A stretch of 64,000 nt of DNA from Dermatophagoides farinae (taxonomy: Eukaryota; Arthropoda; Arachnida; Sarcoptiformes; Pyroglyphidae), in contig NC_134686.1 of the NCBI RefSeq assembly GCF_024713945.1, forward strand, positions 2,256,001-2,320,000. The letters run 5' to 3'. The notes under the pieces were generated by a model. It was not told where the DNA came from, did not search any database, and was given only the letters and a program-made list of their open reading frames with translations. The translations under genes and the position numbers were made by a program. Positions 1 to 13,500 of the stretch are shown here, piece after piece; position 1 is the first letter of the stretch; each line of letters opens with the position of its first letter.

Positions 1-3000
1 GAAAAAAAAATTGTTGTAAATCAAGGTTTTTGTATTTCATTTGCAAAAAAAACACACACACACAGACAGAAAAGGCATGCCCACCATTAACAGTGAACAT
101 TGACATTATGGGATTTTCTTTTTCCTTTTTTTTCAAGCAACAACAACAACAACAAAAAAAAGGATGCTGAAGATCACGATGATCAATGAATGAATGAAAA
201 AAAAAAATGTTTTCCTCAATTGAAATTCATCAATCAAGTATAAATGTGTGTATTTCTTTGAAGAGGCAAAAAAAAAATCTGCACCCTGATCAACAAACAT
301 CCTGATCAATCGGTCATCATCATCATTATCCTTCAGATAAATGAAATGAAATGAAATGCAATGCAATGCAAATGGTGAATAATTAAAAATTAAGATGAAA
401 AAAAAATTCAAATCCAATGATTAAGAATTCTATAGCAAATCATAATCCGTAGATTCAATTTAATTCAATAATAATAACAGATATAATTACCAAACAAACA
501 AAAAAAACCGACATTCTTGAATCATGTGATTAGTTAGTATGAAATAATCAGTAACAGCAGCAGCAGCAACAACAACAACAACGTTTTAGGTAATAGCCTA
601 ATTCCAGCCTAATTTACATTTATTTCAATCAATTTTTTTTCTCCGGTTATTCACAGACAAACAGAAGAAACATAAAACTTTATATTATATATATTCATCT
701 AATTTGTATGTAAAAAAAAATTAATTATTACATCGTCGATTGCCTATGGCTGCCAAAGTAAATAGCTGTTTATAAAAAAAAACACAAAAAAAGAATAAAG
801 ATTTATCAAAACTTAAAATAAGCATCAATCCATCCATCCATCTAGTCATTTTGTTTCATTCTGTACATCCAATTATTATTTCTGCATTCATTTTTGGTTG
901 ATGATTTTTACATTTTATTGGGTTAGTCTTTATAGTTTTTACAACAACAACAAAAATTGCCAAAATGTTAATTTGATATGATAAAAATCAAAATTTGTCA
1001 ATGAGATACATGGATATTAGTAGTACTCCTTTTTTTTCTTTATATCCATTATATTGTAATTAATGTTCAGAGAGAGACAAATTCTTGGCAATGGTTTTCA
1101 ATGAAAATTTTTTTTCGTTTGTTGTCTGGTTCATCATCATTTTGTATTTGTTTTTTTTATTATTTCTGCTGATGTTTTCAATTTTTTTCCATTCTATTTC
1201 AGGATTGTCGTTAGATTCTTTTTATTTAAATCTTGTATCATTTTTTTTTTTTTTGATTTACTTTGATAAATGATGATGATCATGATGATTTGATGGCGAA
1301 TAAAAAATAAAAAAACATGACATGTTGTGTCATGCACTTTTTCTATCTCTTTTCTTCACTGATTTATTTTTTTGTCGTTTGATATTGAAAACAAAATATA
1401 TAAACCTGCTTGCATATTAAAAATGAAGAATTATGAATTCTGATTCTGGGTGTTTTTTTACAATACAAATGCACATCCTATAAATATGTACAGGGCAGAC
1501 AATGAATTGTAACACAGTTATAGGAATACTGAAATAAAAAATCTGAAACAACAATAACAGTTTTTTGAATCTAAATATCAGATTCAGATTTTTGTTCTCT
1601 GATTGAAATTGTGTGTGTGTTTGTGTGTGCATGAATGAATCAAATGATAGATAAACAGTATATGAAAGATAATAGATAAATCGATGTACTGCAAAAAGAA
1701 ATGGCCACAGGACATATGTGTGTGTGTTTGTGGACCAGAAACAAAAAAATTCAAAATCTCACAGAATGTGGTTATAAACAAGCAACGCTAAAAATGAAAA
1801 TTAAAAATATGGAAAACAAAAATATGAAAATTGTTTATGTGTTGCACGTGGTCACGATCTCGTATATATAATGTCTATTTGTCTCTGTGTGTGTGTTTGT
1901 TGTTGGCAATAATAAATCCTGTTTTTTTTTTGGATTTCACGCAAGTTTTGAAACTTTTTTTTTCTTCTTCTTTCTTGCTTTTTTGGATGATAAATGACAG
2001 TTTTTTTTCAGTTCTATCGTCTTTGTTGTTGGAAATCATAAATGGTCACTGAACATTGTCAAACACTGTCGAACAGACAGACCAACACACACACACACAC
2101 ACACAAATTATTATGGAACATCAAAAAGAGAAAAAAAATGAAAGAAACAAACAAACAAACAATGAAATCGAGACATTATCTATAAATTTAGATCATTCAT
2201 TCATTCAACAATGGAACTATGTATGTATCAATTTTTTTTTTCGTTTTCGGGTACAGTTCATCATCATCATCATCATCAACATTACCGGCTACAATAATAA
2301 TAGCAAAGAATAAAATATTGGATCAATGAATGTGTGAATATTACAAATGGTTTTTTTTTGGCTGGCCATCATACAAACACCGGGGACATAGGAAAATGAC
2401 GATGATGATGATGATACCCAAAATGATAAGATAAATTATATACCACCACCATGGGTGTGAAGATGCACAAACCAATACACATTTTTCTGGCTAAAAATCC
2501 AATTCATTACTTTTATTTTTAGTAGTTATGATGTTCCATAATGATATAACTAATGATTCATCATTTTTTTTCAATATTTCATAAGTGACAATCAGCATCT
2601 TTTTGTTGTTGTTGTTGTTGTTGTTGTTGGAATTTAGTTTTGGTTCGTTTTTTTTTCTATTTCATCAATCGATTAACAATTGGTCATATATGACCATATC
2701 GAATCCAATTTTTTTTTTTGCTTCTGAATTCTGAATATTCACAATGTAAGCTCAATAACAATAACAACATAAAACATAAAAAAATTACCACAAAAAAAAC
2801 CCGAATCTAATTACAAAATATCATTGATCAGTGAGCAAAAAAAAATGAAATGAAACAAATCCAGTTATGATGATTATCCGGTGATGAATGAATGAATGAA
2901 TGAATGAAATAAATTTAAAAAGGCGGTGGCAACCAATAAGATGGAAAAAAAGTTGTTATTTTTTTTCCAAAAACTCCACCAAAACAAAATTATTGAATGA

Positions 3001-4532
3001 AAAATGAATGAAAAAAAAATAACTAAAATCCATTGAACTTATGGCAGTTTTTTTTCTGTGTGGAAAAGAATATATTCTTTTTTTTGTTTTGTTTTGTTTT
3101 AAACTGTTCATTTGATTCATTTTGTCGGTAAAAGTGGAAATATTAGAACAAAACAAAATGAAACAAAAAAAAAATCAAATGATCATTTACATAATAAAAC
3201 AATTAATCAAAATATTGTTTATATGGCTCCATGGAACAGTCATTGCATTTGTCGTGTGTGTGTGGAATTTTTTTTTTTTTTTTTGCAATTTACATATTAT
3301 CCATGCGGACATATAAGTGCTGTAAGTGATCATTATATTACAACATGTATCATGTGGGATTTTTTCTTGATTTTTTTTTCATTTCAACTAAAATCATCAT
3401 CATCATCATCATCATATGGATTATTTCCATTATTGAAAAACGTTAAGATTTTTTTTTTCATCATCATCATCATCTTCACACTTCACTCTACTACTATATA
3501 GTATCAATGAAGACAATGACACAAACCAAAGAAAAAAAAAGTGACCATTATCATGAATGTCACGGCTAATGATGATGATAATTATTATAATAATCAATCA
3601 AGGTTAATTACAGGTTATGCTATTTTCTTTTCCATAGTTTTTTTTTGTTCCTTGATCATTTCATTTCATTCATTTGATGTATTAGTTGTATGTAAGGAAT
3701 GTCATACTACCATCATCATCATCATTATCAAAAGTGACGAAAGAGAGAAAAATATGTCCGATCTCGTGACATTTAATCTTTCAGCCAGTGAAGATTTTAA
3801 TTGATTTTTCATCATCATCATCATCAACAGTCAAACACCTCGAATTCAAGTCCAATCATTTCGCACACATACACACATGTCAAATTCTAATCTTTTAAGG
3901 TTTTATTTTCATTACACATGGCTATAGTATATATCTGTCATCAACAAGAACAAGAAATAAGACAAATCAGTCACTTTATAAATCAGCATAATCCTTTCAA
4001 TTTTTCTCTGTGTTTTTTTTTGGTCATAGGAAAGATTTTGTCAATGAAAATCATACACAAAATACACACACACATGGTGATGATGGTGAAGAAAAAACTC
4101 GATGCACATAGTTATCTTGAAAACGAAAAAAAAATCATCTTATCTGTCAAAAAAAAAAAAAAATTCAGGAACAGACGATGTTTCCTGATTATCTCTTTGA
4201 TCTTGACTACTACTACTACTACTACTACTACCCACAAACATATCAGAATTTGATGAACAAGTCAAAAAAAACCAAACAATGTCTAGGTCCGGCTGGGTTG
4301 AAAAAAAAATGTTTCTCTTCAAAAAAAAAAAAAAATTCGTAGAGATCCTGTAGCCACAATGAACAATGAATAAACATCAGAATCATCAAGAGAAAAAAAA
4401 TAAACTCATAAAATCAGAAAACAAAGAAAGTTAATACGAGAATAACTGCATATATTTGTTGTTACACTGTAGCTTTCTTTTTTTTCCCCCCAGTGTAATG
4501 TATGTTTGTAGTCAACTCAAAAGAAAAAAAGA
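1..4532. other. Repeat-rich non-coding sequence upstream of Scr
   Basis: I see no coding exon or RNA gene. The stretch holds CAA, GAT/ATC and CA/GT tracts, many A or T runs, a GTT run near 2606 and GAATGAAT runs near 2885. A word AAAAAGGCGGTGGCAACCAAT at about 2918-2938 combines a GC-rich core with a CCAAT-like box and resembles promoter sequence, without further support. In other arthropods ftz and Antp lie on this side of Scr; no homeobox is visible. Confidence 0.6.
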
Positions 4533-4546
4533 TATAAAAGGCGGGG
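4533..4546 (+). promoter_or_regulatory. Candidate TATA-type core promoter upstream of Scr
   Basis: The sequence TATAAAAGGCGGGG starts at 4533. It is a consensus TATA box followed directly by a GC-rich element, which is rare in this AT-rich repetitive window. A transcript starting about 30 bp downstream (near 4563) would run to a consensus donor at 4744 and could splice to the acceptor at 7375 just before the Scr coding exon. The link to Scr is inference; the motif itself is seen. Confidence 0.4.
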
Positions 4547-4562
4547 TCAAACAAGATGTTTT

Positions 4563-4743
4563 TGATTGTTATTGTTGATAAACTATACCACTAGCTATCA
4601 ACTAAAAATATTTTAAGGCGGTCCTATATATTTTGATATAATATATGTGTAGATTATATTCAAAGTGGGATAGTACTAGAAAAAATTGTTGAAATTTAAA
4701 AACACACACACATACTGAAACAGAGAAAAAAAATTTGTAGAAT
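4563..4743 (+). other. Possible non-coding first exon of Scr
   Basis: This stretch lies between the inferred start site of the TATA promoter and a GTAAGTAG donor at 4744. It is less repetitive than its surroundings. It has no ATG in the phase that would continue into the Scr frame, where a TGA occurs at 4716-4718, so it would be 5' UTR. The partner acceptor would be ATATTGCAG at 7375. The exact start is uncertain. Confidence 0.3.
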
Positions 4744-6039
4744 GTAAGTAGCGAAAAAAAAAAATTTCTCTATGTGTATAGAATACATCCATCAGTAGTA
4801 GTCAAGATGGTAGTTAGTAAAGGAATTACACTTCACTGTTGAAATTGAATACACACACACACACCGCTATCTCCATCCTATGAAAATTGTATCAGACAAC
4901 AAAAAAAAAATGAAAAAAAATTCAGATTGATTCAAATTGTGGTAGTTGTAGTATTCAAAAAAAAAAAACATCGAAATGATCAAATTTATTATCATTATTA
5001 TCAAGAATGCTACCACCACCAACAACAACAAATATCAACAACAAAAACGGCTAAACATCGCCACTGCCATAAATAATAAAAAACTCTGTTAGTAATAATG
5101 TTGTTCTGTCCAATATATTTACCGCCTATTTATTTGTATTCGTATTTGGTTATCATCAAACTGATAGTGGTATGATCCTAATGAAACAACAACAACAACA
5201 ACAACGAACAAAAATTGATGCGTTACAACGCACGCGTATCAAATTGAATTTTTGAACCAATTGGAGAGATGTTTCTCTATTGGATGATGATTTGTATCCC
5301 GATAATATATTATACAATGATGATATAAATAAAAAAATATAGAAAAAAAACGTATAATTCATCAGTGTAGTTCCAGCAAAGGTTTGATCACAACCACAAC
5401 CACCACCACCACCATCACCACTACTACCGCCACCACCATCACCACCAATAACAACAAAATGAAAATCCAAACGCCACTATCAGATTTCTCTTCATTGGAA
5501 ATATCTTCACTACTACTATATGGATATATGTGAGAAAAAAAAAGAGAAGAATTTATTGTGTTCCAATGAAACAAACAAACAAAACAAACGAAAAAAAACA
5601 AAAAATCCGCCGCCGTCATATATTCATATTTATAGACTACTAGGCGCGATATAATTCACACACACACACACACACACATAGATAAATATTTGAATCCAAC
5701 ACATTCACTTGGTAAAGAATCTCGCGCGCCTTTTCTTCAGAGTTAAAAAAAAAATCAGAAATTCTCATTCATTCATTCATTATACTACTAGACGACAACA
5801 ACGACGACGACGACAAAATATTTTGCGGATATCACATTTTTTTTTATTTCATCGTCCGCAAAGAAATGAAAATCCAAACCAAAACTTTGGATGAATATTT
5901 TGAATTTCAAGATTGTTCAACAACAACAACAACAACAATAAACACCAACCAGTCACAATCATATCAAAAATATTGGTATATCAAACGATAACCAAACACT
6001 GAACCAAAACATTCTTGTCTTGACAATGGTCATGACTAG

Positions 6040-6088
<49 letters not shown>

Positions 6089-7375
6089 AGAAAAAAATTC
6101 TTGACTTTTGTTTGATTGTGAAAATAATAAAAAATAAAAATAAAATAAATTCTAGATCGATTCATAAAATCAACCAAGTTTTTTTTCTGACTTTGAAAAT
6201 TTTTTATTTTTTTCTCGGATTCATTTTTGATGCTGACGAAGAAAAAAAAAATTTCATTCACATACAATCAATGAATATATAATCAACACATCAACTTGAA
6301 CATCATCATCATCACATCACATCACATCAGTGTTTTGTTTGATTGTAATAAAAAAATTCATTTCAACCAACCGACCAATTCAACAATCAATCAATTTGTC
6401 ACATTGAAATTAATTTTATTTGTTTGCTCATCATCATTGTCATTTACACCAAACAACAAATTAAATTCAATTAAACGACAACGACGACGACGACGACGAA
6501 TAAAAAAAATTTCCGTTTTCATCATTTTGAATGGACCACTGTACTGTAAGTTGATTTTTTTGTGACCGTAAAAAAAAATCAATTTTTTTTCTCGTACGAA
6601 AATCAAAAAAAAAACGGAAATTCAAAAATTCGCGCCCATTTTTCTCTGTGTGTTGTTGTTGTTTTTTTTATGTGTTCCAGTCTAGTCCTCATTTATTGTT
6701 CCAACAAAAAAAAAATCCCAAAATTTGTGCAACAACAACAATCTCGAAACGAAAACAAAACCACGACGCAGAATCTAATGAAAAAAAAAGAAACACAACA
6801 CGCGGAATTTATGAATTGGATGAAAAAAATTTATAGGAAATCTAATCTTTACAGAAATATCGAAAAACAAAAAATCAAAAGATTTTTTTTCAGCGCCCAA
6901 ATAAGGAAAATTATTATTGATCATCAGACAGTTGGAAAAATGGTTGATTTATGACGGCCAAAACGACGACGACGACACCCTTGATCGACGGCCATAAAAA
7001 AAAAATCAGCTCGATCAACAGTGTAATTCCATATTTTCTTCGATGTTTTTTTTTTTGACGAGAAAATGAGTTCGAACTAGTTTTTTTTTGTCTTTTGATC
7101 ATCGGAAATTTTCATCATCAATGTGGTTATGTGTGTTTGTATGTGTGCGTGTGTGTGTTATTATGTATGCAGGTATTCGACAAATAAATTATCGATGACA
7201 AGCCTGATTGATGAACTGCTATTGAACACACACACACACAATCGATCTATTGAATGATCTGAATGACCTAAAAAATTAGTTTAGATCATCTCATTATTAT
7301 CATTTAATTTGTCGTTGTTGTTTTTTTTTTGGGATTAAATTGAAAATTCTATCAAAATTGCTTGGAATATTGCAG
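4744..7375. other. Possible Scr first intron, repeat-rich
   Basis: No gene is supported. Notable are a GGTGGT/ACCACC block near 5393-5450, GACGAC blocks near 5800 and 6480, and a (ATC)16 run at 6040-6087. It would be the intron between the candidate 5' exon and the Scr coding exon if the TATA promoter at 4533 is Scr's. Confidence 0.4.
6040..6087 (+). repeat. (ATC)16 microsatellite
   Basis: Sixteen uninterrupted ATC units. GAT/ATC triplets are the commonest repeat type in the whole window. Confidence 0.95.
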
Positions 7376-7521
7376 TCGAGAATTATTTCATTGATACCGG
7401 TACAGGTGATACCGGTAACATATCTGATTTAACAAACGAAAATAACGCAACAATAATAACCGGTGATATTGACAACAACAATAATACCATACCGATAACA
7501 AAAATAACCGGTTCTGATCCA
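7376..7521 (+). other. Scr: Probable Scr 5' UTR segment, open in the Scr frame
   Basis: The segment follows the possible acceptor TTGCAG (7370-7375) and reaches the Scr ATG. The Scr frame is open through it (back to 7339) but has no ATG. It carries repeated ACCGGT/ATACCGGT units (near 7396, 7410, 7460 and 7506), unlike the nearby triplet repeats. Most likely it is leader; a longer N-terminus from an upstream exon cannot be fully excluded. Confidence 0.4.
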
Positions 7522-10500
7522 ATGAGCTCGTATCAATTTGTCAATTCATTAAGCTCGTGCTATGGGCCGAGCCGTGGAGATAATGGTACGGCTGCAGCCG
7601 CAGTGGCAGCCGATTATTATTCACAACAAATGTATAATAGTTGGTCATCAAATCCGTCTGCGGCTGCTGCATCAGCGGCTGTTGTCGCTGCAGCCGCTGC
7701 TGTAGGTCAATCACCAACATCATCACCATATACGGCTTATTTACAACAGAATGGTGGTGGTGGTGGACCAGGACCAGGCCCAGGTGGTCAAGATCATCAC
7801 CATCAACAACATCATAATTCTCATCAAACATCACATCCATTATCTGCAACACATCATCGTGACATTTATAATACGGCCGCAGCAGCGGCAGCGGCAGTAT
7901 GTTCACAACAACAACAACAACAACAAACCCTAGTTGGTGGCCAACAACCAGTGGTAACAAATAACCGTTTGGCTAATAGTCATCATCATCATCATCATCA
8001 TCAAACAAATAATCAGCAACAACAACAACAATTAATGCAATCACAATTATCACAATTACAGCAACAAGCGGCTGTTGTTGCTGCTACGAGGCAATCAAAT
8101 ACATCACCATCATCATTAAGCTGTAAATTTGGTATTGGTGATCCATCACAATCACCACAAGATCTCAGTACATCAAGTGGTGGTGCTGGTCAATCACCGG
8201 AACCGCAAACACCAACACAGCCACCATCATCATCATCATCATCAATAAATATAGCACCATCACAACAACAACAACAACAGCAACAACAATCGACTGGTTC
8301 ACATCGTATTAATGCCGATAATCAATCGGTAACACGTGTTAATCATTCTAATCAAAATTCCAGTAGCTCAACAACCGGTAATAATGGATCTGGTGCAACA
8401 AACAACAACAACAACAATAACAGTCATAATAGTAAATTTAATTCAAATAATAGCAACAACAATAGCAATCCACCACATATATATCCGTGGATGAGAAAAG
8501 TACATGTTGGCCAAAGTAAGTTGAAAAATCAAAAAAACAGAATAATCTAATCCATCAAATCACCATTTAATTTATCTTTAGCGTGTGTGTGTGTGTGTGT
8601 GTTGACAAAAAATTTTTTTTTCGCACTACAAACATTTCTTGAAAACATGTGATTTCATTTCATTTCATTCAGAACATTTACAAACTAATTGTGAACATGA
8701 TGAATAAATTTTTGTTTTTTAAAGTTCACACTATACACACAAAATAACCACTGACCATGATTGGTGATTTTCACATCAGAACATTCTTTTTTACATATAA
8801 ATCTCTTGTATGACTCGGTGTTGTTTTTCAATCTTTTTTTTTGTTCATATTTCTACCTAGCTGATGTAATGTAAGATGTGTGTGCATGTGTGTGTGTGTA
8901 GCATCACTATTGAACTATTATGATGCACTTAAACATACTGCAAAAAAAACTTGACATACCTGTTTTGTTTTGTTTTCTTTCGATGATTTTGAAAACCATT
9001 ATTATGACATGAAGATGGTCGTGGCGGTGGTGGTGGTGGTGAATTTCGTATGACGAAAAGAATTTTTTTTTTATTATCCATACGAAAAATGATGATCGTT
9101 GGTTAGTTTGTTTTTTTGGTTGTAAACATGTTGTCGTTAAAAATTGCATGGATGATTGAATGGATTATTGTTTTTCTTTTTGGCCACAGAAAAACAAAAA
9201 TCAATCGATGAACAATGAAATTTTCATTAAATGAAGAAAAAAAATAAATTCTGGCAATTTGTTTGACCAAATGTAAACACTCGAATAAACAATCACAACA
9301 AATGTTCGTGTTATAAGATTTCAAGTTCCAACAGAAAAAAAAATCATCATCATTGATCAAATATTGGTGAATTAGATATAAGAAAAAAATAACTTAAACT
9401 ACAAACACTGAATGAACAATGATTATGATTATGATTATGGATGATGATGATCATCATCATCCATAATGATACATTTCTGTCTGGAACATATACCCTCCCT
9501 TATTTCTTTTTTTTTACTTTCTTTGTGAAATACAAATGTTATATATGGAGTTTGAATCCACATACAAAATGATCTGAGCTTTAATATGAAAGAAGAACAC
9601 TACCACCACCTCGAACCTCGAAGAAGGTCATGATTGTATGTAATGATTTGTTGTTGTTGTTGTTGTTGTTGAATATATATTTTCGACACACGAAAAAAAA
9701 AATATATAAATGATTTACCTGGCTAGAAATGAAATGAATGTTTTTTTCAATCAGAAGAAGAAAAAAAAATATGAATTATATTTGTTACAGTTATAATTAT
9801 TTACAACAACAGCAACAGCGATCCAAATACAAATCTTTCAGTTGTGTGTGTGTGTGTGTGTGTGTGCATGTCTTGCTAATGATTTTTTTTCCTCTTGTAA
9901 ATATTACAATGTTATACTATGTGAATATATTTTGCACCGTTTTTTTTTTTTTTTTTTTTGGTTATGGTTATATATTGTCATCCGGGTACCCAGGAAAAAA
10001 AAATGATATTAATGATCATTTTTATTTTTATTTTACTTGTCTTGTCACAACAGATGAGTATTATTAGTAGAGTAGGTGATTGTAAAGAAATTTTTTTTTT
10101 TCATACGTCATTTGATATTTGACAATTTTCGAAAAGAATTATGTTCGTTGATAGGAATTGTTGTGAATCAAGAAAAAAAAACCAGACCATAAAACTTGTC
10201 GCCATAATGCATTTTCAATGGTGGTGGTGGCGGTGTTGGTGGTGGTTGTCATCGCTATTTTAATGGTGAAAATCATTTTTTTTTTCGTTTATGACCCATA
10301 AAACACTTGAAAAACAAAATGTAAATGAAAAACACACGCTATTTGATTTTACATATGTGGTTAATATCGAATGAATGAATGAATGAATGAATATTTACAT
10401 AGCCTACCGCTAAAGATTTAACCATGGACCACAAACACACACACACACACAGAGAAAAAAAATCTTGGTTGATATATATGTCCAATAAGGAAAAAAAAAG

Positions 10501-13500
10501 ATGCCGAAGAAATGATAATATTTGGAACAATTTTTTATGTGTATACCCGTGTATTATTTTTTTTCTCTGGTGTTTCAAAGAATAAGAGTGATAAAATGAA
10601 TAGAAAGAACAGAGAACATGGACAGAAAAATCATTTATTAATATGACACTTACTGAACAGATCATTAATCTCAATACCTGGCTTGATTCGTTGTTTTTTT
10701 TCTGTGGTCACCTAGAAAAAAAAACATACATACCGATACCAGAAAAATAACAACAACAACAACAACAATGTCTTTTGTGTGCATGCTGTTGTTTGTAAAT
10801 GTTATGACATATGAAATTTGTAATAACCACCATAGATCACAATGAACATGTGATTTTTTTGGTTTTGGTTTTTGGTTTTTGGTTTTTTCGTTTTCTCATC
10901 CGGGCCACAAACATGTCAAACAAACCAGGTATTTTTCTTTTTTTACTTGATTCTGATTTCTGATGTGTGCAATGGAAAAGTGGGTAGAAAAACGGGGAAC
11001 AAGACGTCAGAATGAAGTGAAAAAAAAGTGAATATCACACACCACCACCACCAACAACAACCAGAAAGAAAAAAAAACAGCGGTTGTTATGAAGAAAAAA
11101 AAATCAGAAATGATCCAGGAGAAAAAAAAACTATTAATTTTAATTATGAAATGAGATGACACCTTTTCTGGATCGACATATGGGTGTTTGTTTGTTTGAC
11201 TGTCTTTCATTCAAACAAATTCTGTCAAATGGAACCCACAAATATAACAATGTCACCTTTATTTTGTTTTTCGTTTTTCTAATATTATTGATACATTGAA
11301 TAATCGAACTGAATAACACGATTTTTTTTTTTGGCCAATCAAACATGTGTATATATGAAGAAAAAAATCCTCACCATCATCATCATATAATTTTTATGCT
11401 GTCAATATTTTCATACATATTCAATATTCATTGGGTTTACCTTGGGTTTACCTTACAATGATGATCATGTGCAAATCAAAAAAATCAATTTAAATTGCAT
11501 ACACACACACACATACACACACATTAATTGATTATATTTTAACTGCAAAAATGATGATCATCGTCGTCGTTTTTCTCAGATCAACAACAGTAACAATGAA
11601 ACAAAAAAAAACCTTATTATTATTAATTGATGAATTATTTACATATAAAATTACATTCAATATATAATTAAAATGAACAAAAACAAAAACAAAATGATGC
11701 TTGTTTATATTACATTTCGATCGTTTGATTGATCGAGAAAACAAAAAAAGATTTATTGACATGGCCGCAATGATCGCGGCAACAATAATCGTTTTCAAAG
11801 AAAAAACTTTAAAAGTTTAATGATCCAAATTTAGCTTAAAGTGGATATATATGATGAAGAGAGTGAATAATTTTTTTTTTTCGTTTTGTTTTGTTTTGTT
11901 TACAAATTCAGACCGTAAGTTTTTCTTGCCATGAATTTTTCTTTTGTCGTTTCTTTGTTGTTTTTTTTTTGTAATATAAATATTTTCATCATTACAACGA
12001 ATGGGAAAAATCAATCAGAAAAAAAGGTTTGAAATTTCAATTTTTTTTCAGCAAAAAAAAAGTCCAATCTTGTTACGAAATGTCGAAAAACTGAAAATAT
12101 GAATCATTCAAAAATCATTATGAATATATGCTGATCATGGAAAGAAAATGAAACCGAAAAAAAACAAAACAAAACTTGTCTATCGTTTAGTCTCACAGTG
12201 TGTGTGTGTGTGTGTGTGTGAGTATATTTTTGACATGTTTTGATCGTTTCTTTCATTCATTCACAATCATTTTATTTTGATTTTGAAACACACATACATG
12301 CGAAAAATGTAAAAAAAAAAATTCTCGTGTAACATCCACACACACAAACACATCTATGGAAAAAAAATACTGCAAATCGCATTCACTTCATTTTTTTTTT
12401 CTATAATAATCTCATATATATGTGTGTATACTACTTATGTTTGTTAAGCAAAAAAAAATATAGTCAGTGAATGAATCCATGAATGAATGAATGAAAAGAA
12501 CAAAGAGGAGTCATACTCGAAAATGAAACGAAACGAAACGAAGAACGAAATGGAAAAAAAAATATATAAGAAATTCATTTTGATTGGCAGCTTGACAGTT
12601 TCTTCACATTCATCGTTGTTGTTGTTGTTGTTGTTGTTGTTGCTTTCTAATAGAATGGAGGGATGTCGAGTGAGAGACAGAGGCATTGAAAACAATGAAT
12701 GAAGGAATGAATGAATGAAAAAAAAACATTGAAACGATATGTGAGAAACTTTGAAAACTGCCAACCATGTATGATGATGATGATGATCCGCGATAATCAT
12801 AATGATGAGTTTTTTTTATCCACCAAAAAAAATCTTGTACTTTTTTTTCGGTATCTCAATTCTTTTAGTTAATCAAATTGATAGAAAAAAAAGAACATCT
12901 CATTATGTAATTCTGTTGTGTTCATCATCATCATCATCATATGATTGAAATTTCATCAATTTCATTTGCAGAATCTAACCATAATATTTAAAATGGAGAC
13001 AATCAGAATTGAATATATGTGTGTGTGTGTGTGTGTTTTCGAGAATTTTTTTTTGCAGAATTCAAAACTCATTTTATTTCGTTGTAGAAAAAAAAAATAA
13101 AGCAAATAAATTCCCTTTTTCAAACATTCTCGACAGATGATTCTTAGACTATCACAAAGAGACAAAAACGAGAGAGGGAGAGAGAAAATTCCTAGCCTGT
13201 TCATTTGTTCATTCGTTCGTTCGTTCGTTTTTATTTTTTTTTCTCGCCTTTCATTCCATTTTGGATAATATTCCGTTTCGTCGTATATGGAGCTGTCAAT
13301 TTGAGATTTAGTTTTTTTTTTTATTTCAGTTAGTTTGTCTTACCATTATATTATTATTATTATTTTCTTATGGATTTCAAACATTTCGTTGTTGTCATCG
13401 TTGTTGTTGTCGTAGTCGACGACGACGACGACGATGACGATGACGTCTTGTCTTTTTCTTTTTCTATTTCATTCATTCATTCATCCACTCATTCAGTCAG

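Noticed and set aside
3754-3804. Short ORF beginning MSDLVTFNLS
   Set aside because: Sixteen codons, no supporting promoter or splice signal, not recognised.
7541-7960. 139-codon open frame on the - strand inside Scr exon 1
   Set aside because: It is the antisense of His, Gln and Ala runs of a clear Scr exon, full of Val, Met and His runs; no independent gene signal.
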